Assembly: GCA_017439665.1 (NCBI GenBank)
Contig: JAFSIS010000006.1
Location: forward strand, 1-43,592
DNA: 43,592 nucleotides
Reading direction: 5' to 3'
Origin: Lachnospiraceae bacterium
Lineage (GTDB): Bacteria; Bacillota; Clostridia; Lachnospirales; Lachnospiraceae
Of this stretch, positions 42,573 to 43,592 are shown piece after piece. Each line of letters opens with the position of its first letter. The first letter of the stretch is position 1. The notes below the pieces were generated by a model. That model saw only the letters and a list, made by a program, of their open reading frames with translations, searched no databases and was not told the origin of the DNA. The translations under genes and the position numbers were made by a program.

Positions 42573-43451
42573 CTACATATTGTCGCCGGAACTCTCGATA
42601 CTCGTCCATCCATACAGGGAGCCCAGATAGTAATACCCGTACCATTCCTGTCCGTCGGTGGGCGCTTTACCGGCCGGGATGGTAAGCTCATAGTCCACGC
42701 CCTTATCCGTAAAGCGAATGATTGCGGTAACGTCCGGACGGGCCAGAAGAGCTTCCACCATCTCATCACTGAGGCAGCGAAGGTAGGGGTCTTCAATGGT
42801 GATCACTCCATTGGCTTCCACTGCCCCTATCTCCTGCATTACATTGCCGATAACACCACGAAAATAGGCATTTACATCCTCTTCTCTTCTGTTTTCCGTT
42901 CCTGCAGCTTCTGTACTTCCTCCGCTTTCAGTCTCCGTTCCTGCGGCTTCTGTACTCCCTCCACTTTCGGTTTGCGTTCCTGCGGCTTCTGTACTCCCTC
43001 CGCTTTCGGTTTGCGTTCCTGCAGCTTCTGTGCTTTCCACAGTTATCCCTTCTACCGTACCACTACCCGTCGGCTGAGTGCTAAAGGTTCCTCCGGTGAT
43101 ACTGCCTTCGTTGGTTACTGTACCTTTGAAGGTTCCTCCGGTGATACTGCCTTGGTTGACTACTACACCTTTGAAGGTTCCTCCATTTATTACCCCGGCA
43201 TTCTCAACTCTTATTCTATAATTGATAGTATCTTCCCCCGATACGGCAATGGCACCCACAACTATACTTCCATTAGGGTTCCTCCCCCAAGTTTCATATC
43301 TCCATCCATCTGCTGTTACAGGTAGTGTACCATCCCCGATCTGAGTCAGAATTTCGCTCCAGGTAATCTCTGTGGCCGCTTCTGCAGTTACCGGAAACAA
43401 CCACACCGTAAGACAGAAGGAAAGTAGCAAGAATAATATCCGTTTTTTCAT
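42573..43451 (-). CDS. Secreted repeat-rich protein, unknown function
   Basis: 292 residues from ATG 43451 (GGAGG ten bases upstream; a TTG just before is also possible). A signal peptide (about 1-26, ending VTAEA) indicates secretion. Residues about 85-130 hold three 15-residue repeats around GGTFKG, typical of a beta-helix. Residues about 140-195 hold four 13-residue repeats of STEAAGT-(Q/E)-TESGG, a low-complexity linker. The C-terminal part (PDVTAIIRFTDKGVDYELTI, WYGYYYLGSLYGWTS) is a folded domain I do not recognise. No sorting signal or membrane helix at the end. The TULIP gene follows by 34 bp, so the two are probably one operon. Confidence 0.75.
   Translation of the reverse strand: MKKRILFLLLSFCLTVWLFPVTAEAATEITWSEILTQIGDGTLPVTADGWRYETWGRNPNGSIVVGAIAVSGEDTINYRIRVENAGVINGGTFKGVVVNQGSITGGTFKGTVTNEGSITGGTFSTQPTGSGTVEGITVESTEAAGTQTESGGSTEAAGTQTESGGSTEAAGTETESGGSTEAAGTENRREEDVNAYFRGVIGNVMQEIGAVEANGVITIEDPYLRCLSDEMVEALLARPDVTAIIRFTDKGVDYELTIPAGKAPTDGQEWYGYYYLGSLYGWTSIESSGDNM
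42901..43056 (-). repeat. Four 39-bp coding repeats in the secreted protein
   Basis: Copies start at 42901, 42940, 42979 and 43018 and encode STEAAGT-(Q/E)-TESGG. A second set, 45-bp repeats around 43084, 43129 and 43174, encodes the GGTFKG units. The copies are nearly identical, so the number could change by slippage. Confidence 0.85.
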
Positions 43452-43535
43452 CAAAATTTATCCTCCGTTTTTTCTGCTTAATTATCAGCATCGCAAGCTG
43501 ACTGTTCTATTACACCTCTTTAGCAACGCAGGAAA

Positions 43536-43576
43536 GGCGGGCCGCGTCCATGATAATTCCATGGACACAGCCCGCC
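43536..43576. terminator. Large hairpin at the right edge
   Basis: GGCGGGC (43536-43542) pairs with GCCCGCC (43570-43576) around an inner GTCCATG/CATGGAC. On the minus strand a TTTCC follows. It probably ends a gene lying beyond the window. Confidence 0.6.
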
Positions 43577-43592
43577 TCTTGGGGGAGCATCA

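Overview
The window reads as chromosome of a spore-forming, probably flagellated member of the Clostridia, most likely Lachnospiraceae. The pointers are a SipL-like protein, a SpoIIQ-SpoIID pair and a PdaA-type deacetylase (sporulation); B-class PyrD with PyrK; a T-box in front of an isoleucyl-tRNA synthetase; and strong AGGAGG ribosome binding sites throughout. No tRNA or rRNA gene, CRISPR array, prophage or intact insertion sequence was seen. The species cannot be named from sequence alone.

Layout. 1-6950: asnS, a trigger-factor-like FKBP lipoprotein, a small membrane protein on the opposite strand, then a minus-strand cluster ispE - gntR - small membrane protein - murI - DUF1934. 6950-21300: a core of biosynthesis and sporulation genes (an orphan gene behind a sigma-28-type promoter, sipL, pyrDKC, a PrcB-like lipoprotein, plsC, murF-ddl, a degenerate GH9-like lipoprotein, spoIIQ, spoIID, and a second orphan gene behind a sigma-28-type promoter). 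21300-28180: accessory genes and debris (GNAT acetyltransferase with a duplicated start region, 64-bp tandem repeats, an HD hydrolase, LysR and Rpn remnants, pdaA, a MATE transporter, a frameshifted XRE-methyltransferase). 28180-34500: a tocopherol-cyclase-like gene, aconitase, a DUF3990/HTH toxin-antitoxin pair, a lipoprotein and a small XRE regulator. 34600-43592: glgP, ileS with its T-box leader, a P47/OrfX-like TULIP protein and a repeat-rich secreted protein.

Regulation is unusually legible. Near-consensus vegetative promoters precede several genes. Sigma-28 (SigD) elements TAAA-N15-(G/A)CCGATAT precede two signal-peptide-less orphan genes, one of which carries calcium-loop repeats and has a structured leader ending in a terminator. 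SigmaE-like promoters with the same -35 (GCATAAA) and the same 14-bp spacer precede sipL and spoIID, and a sigmaF-like promoter precedes spoIIQ. At sipL the Shine-Dalgarno forms one arm of a terminator-like hairpin whose other arm lies upstream of the predicted sigmaE start, so only the sporulation transcript should expose the ribosome binding site.

The most surprising lesion is in ileS, an essential gene: one in-frame TAA stands where the family has Tyr, with no frameshift, so IleRS reads as two pieces. The TULIP gene also has an in-frame TAA, ten codons after a well-placed ribosome binding site. Either these are sequence errors or nonsense mutations, or ochre codons are read through here; the sequence alone cannot decide. 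All promoter, operator and family calls come from reading motifs by eye, without database searches.
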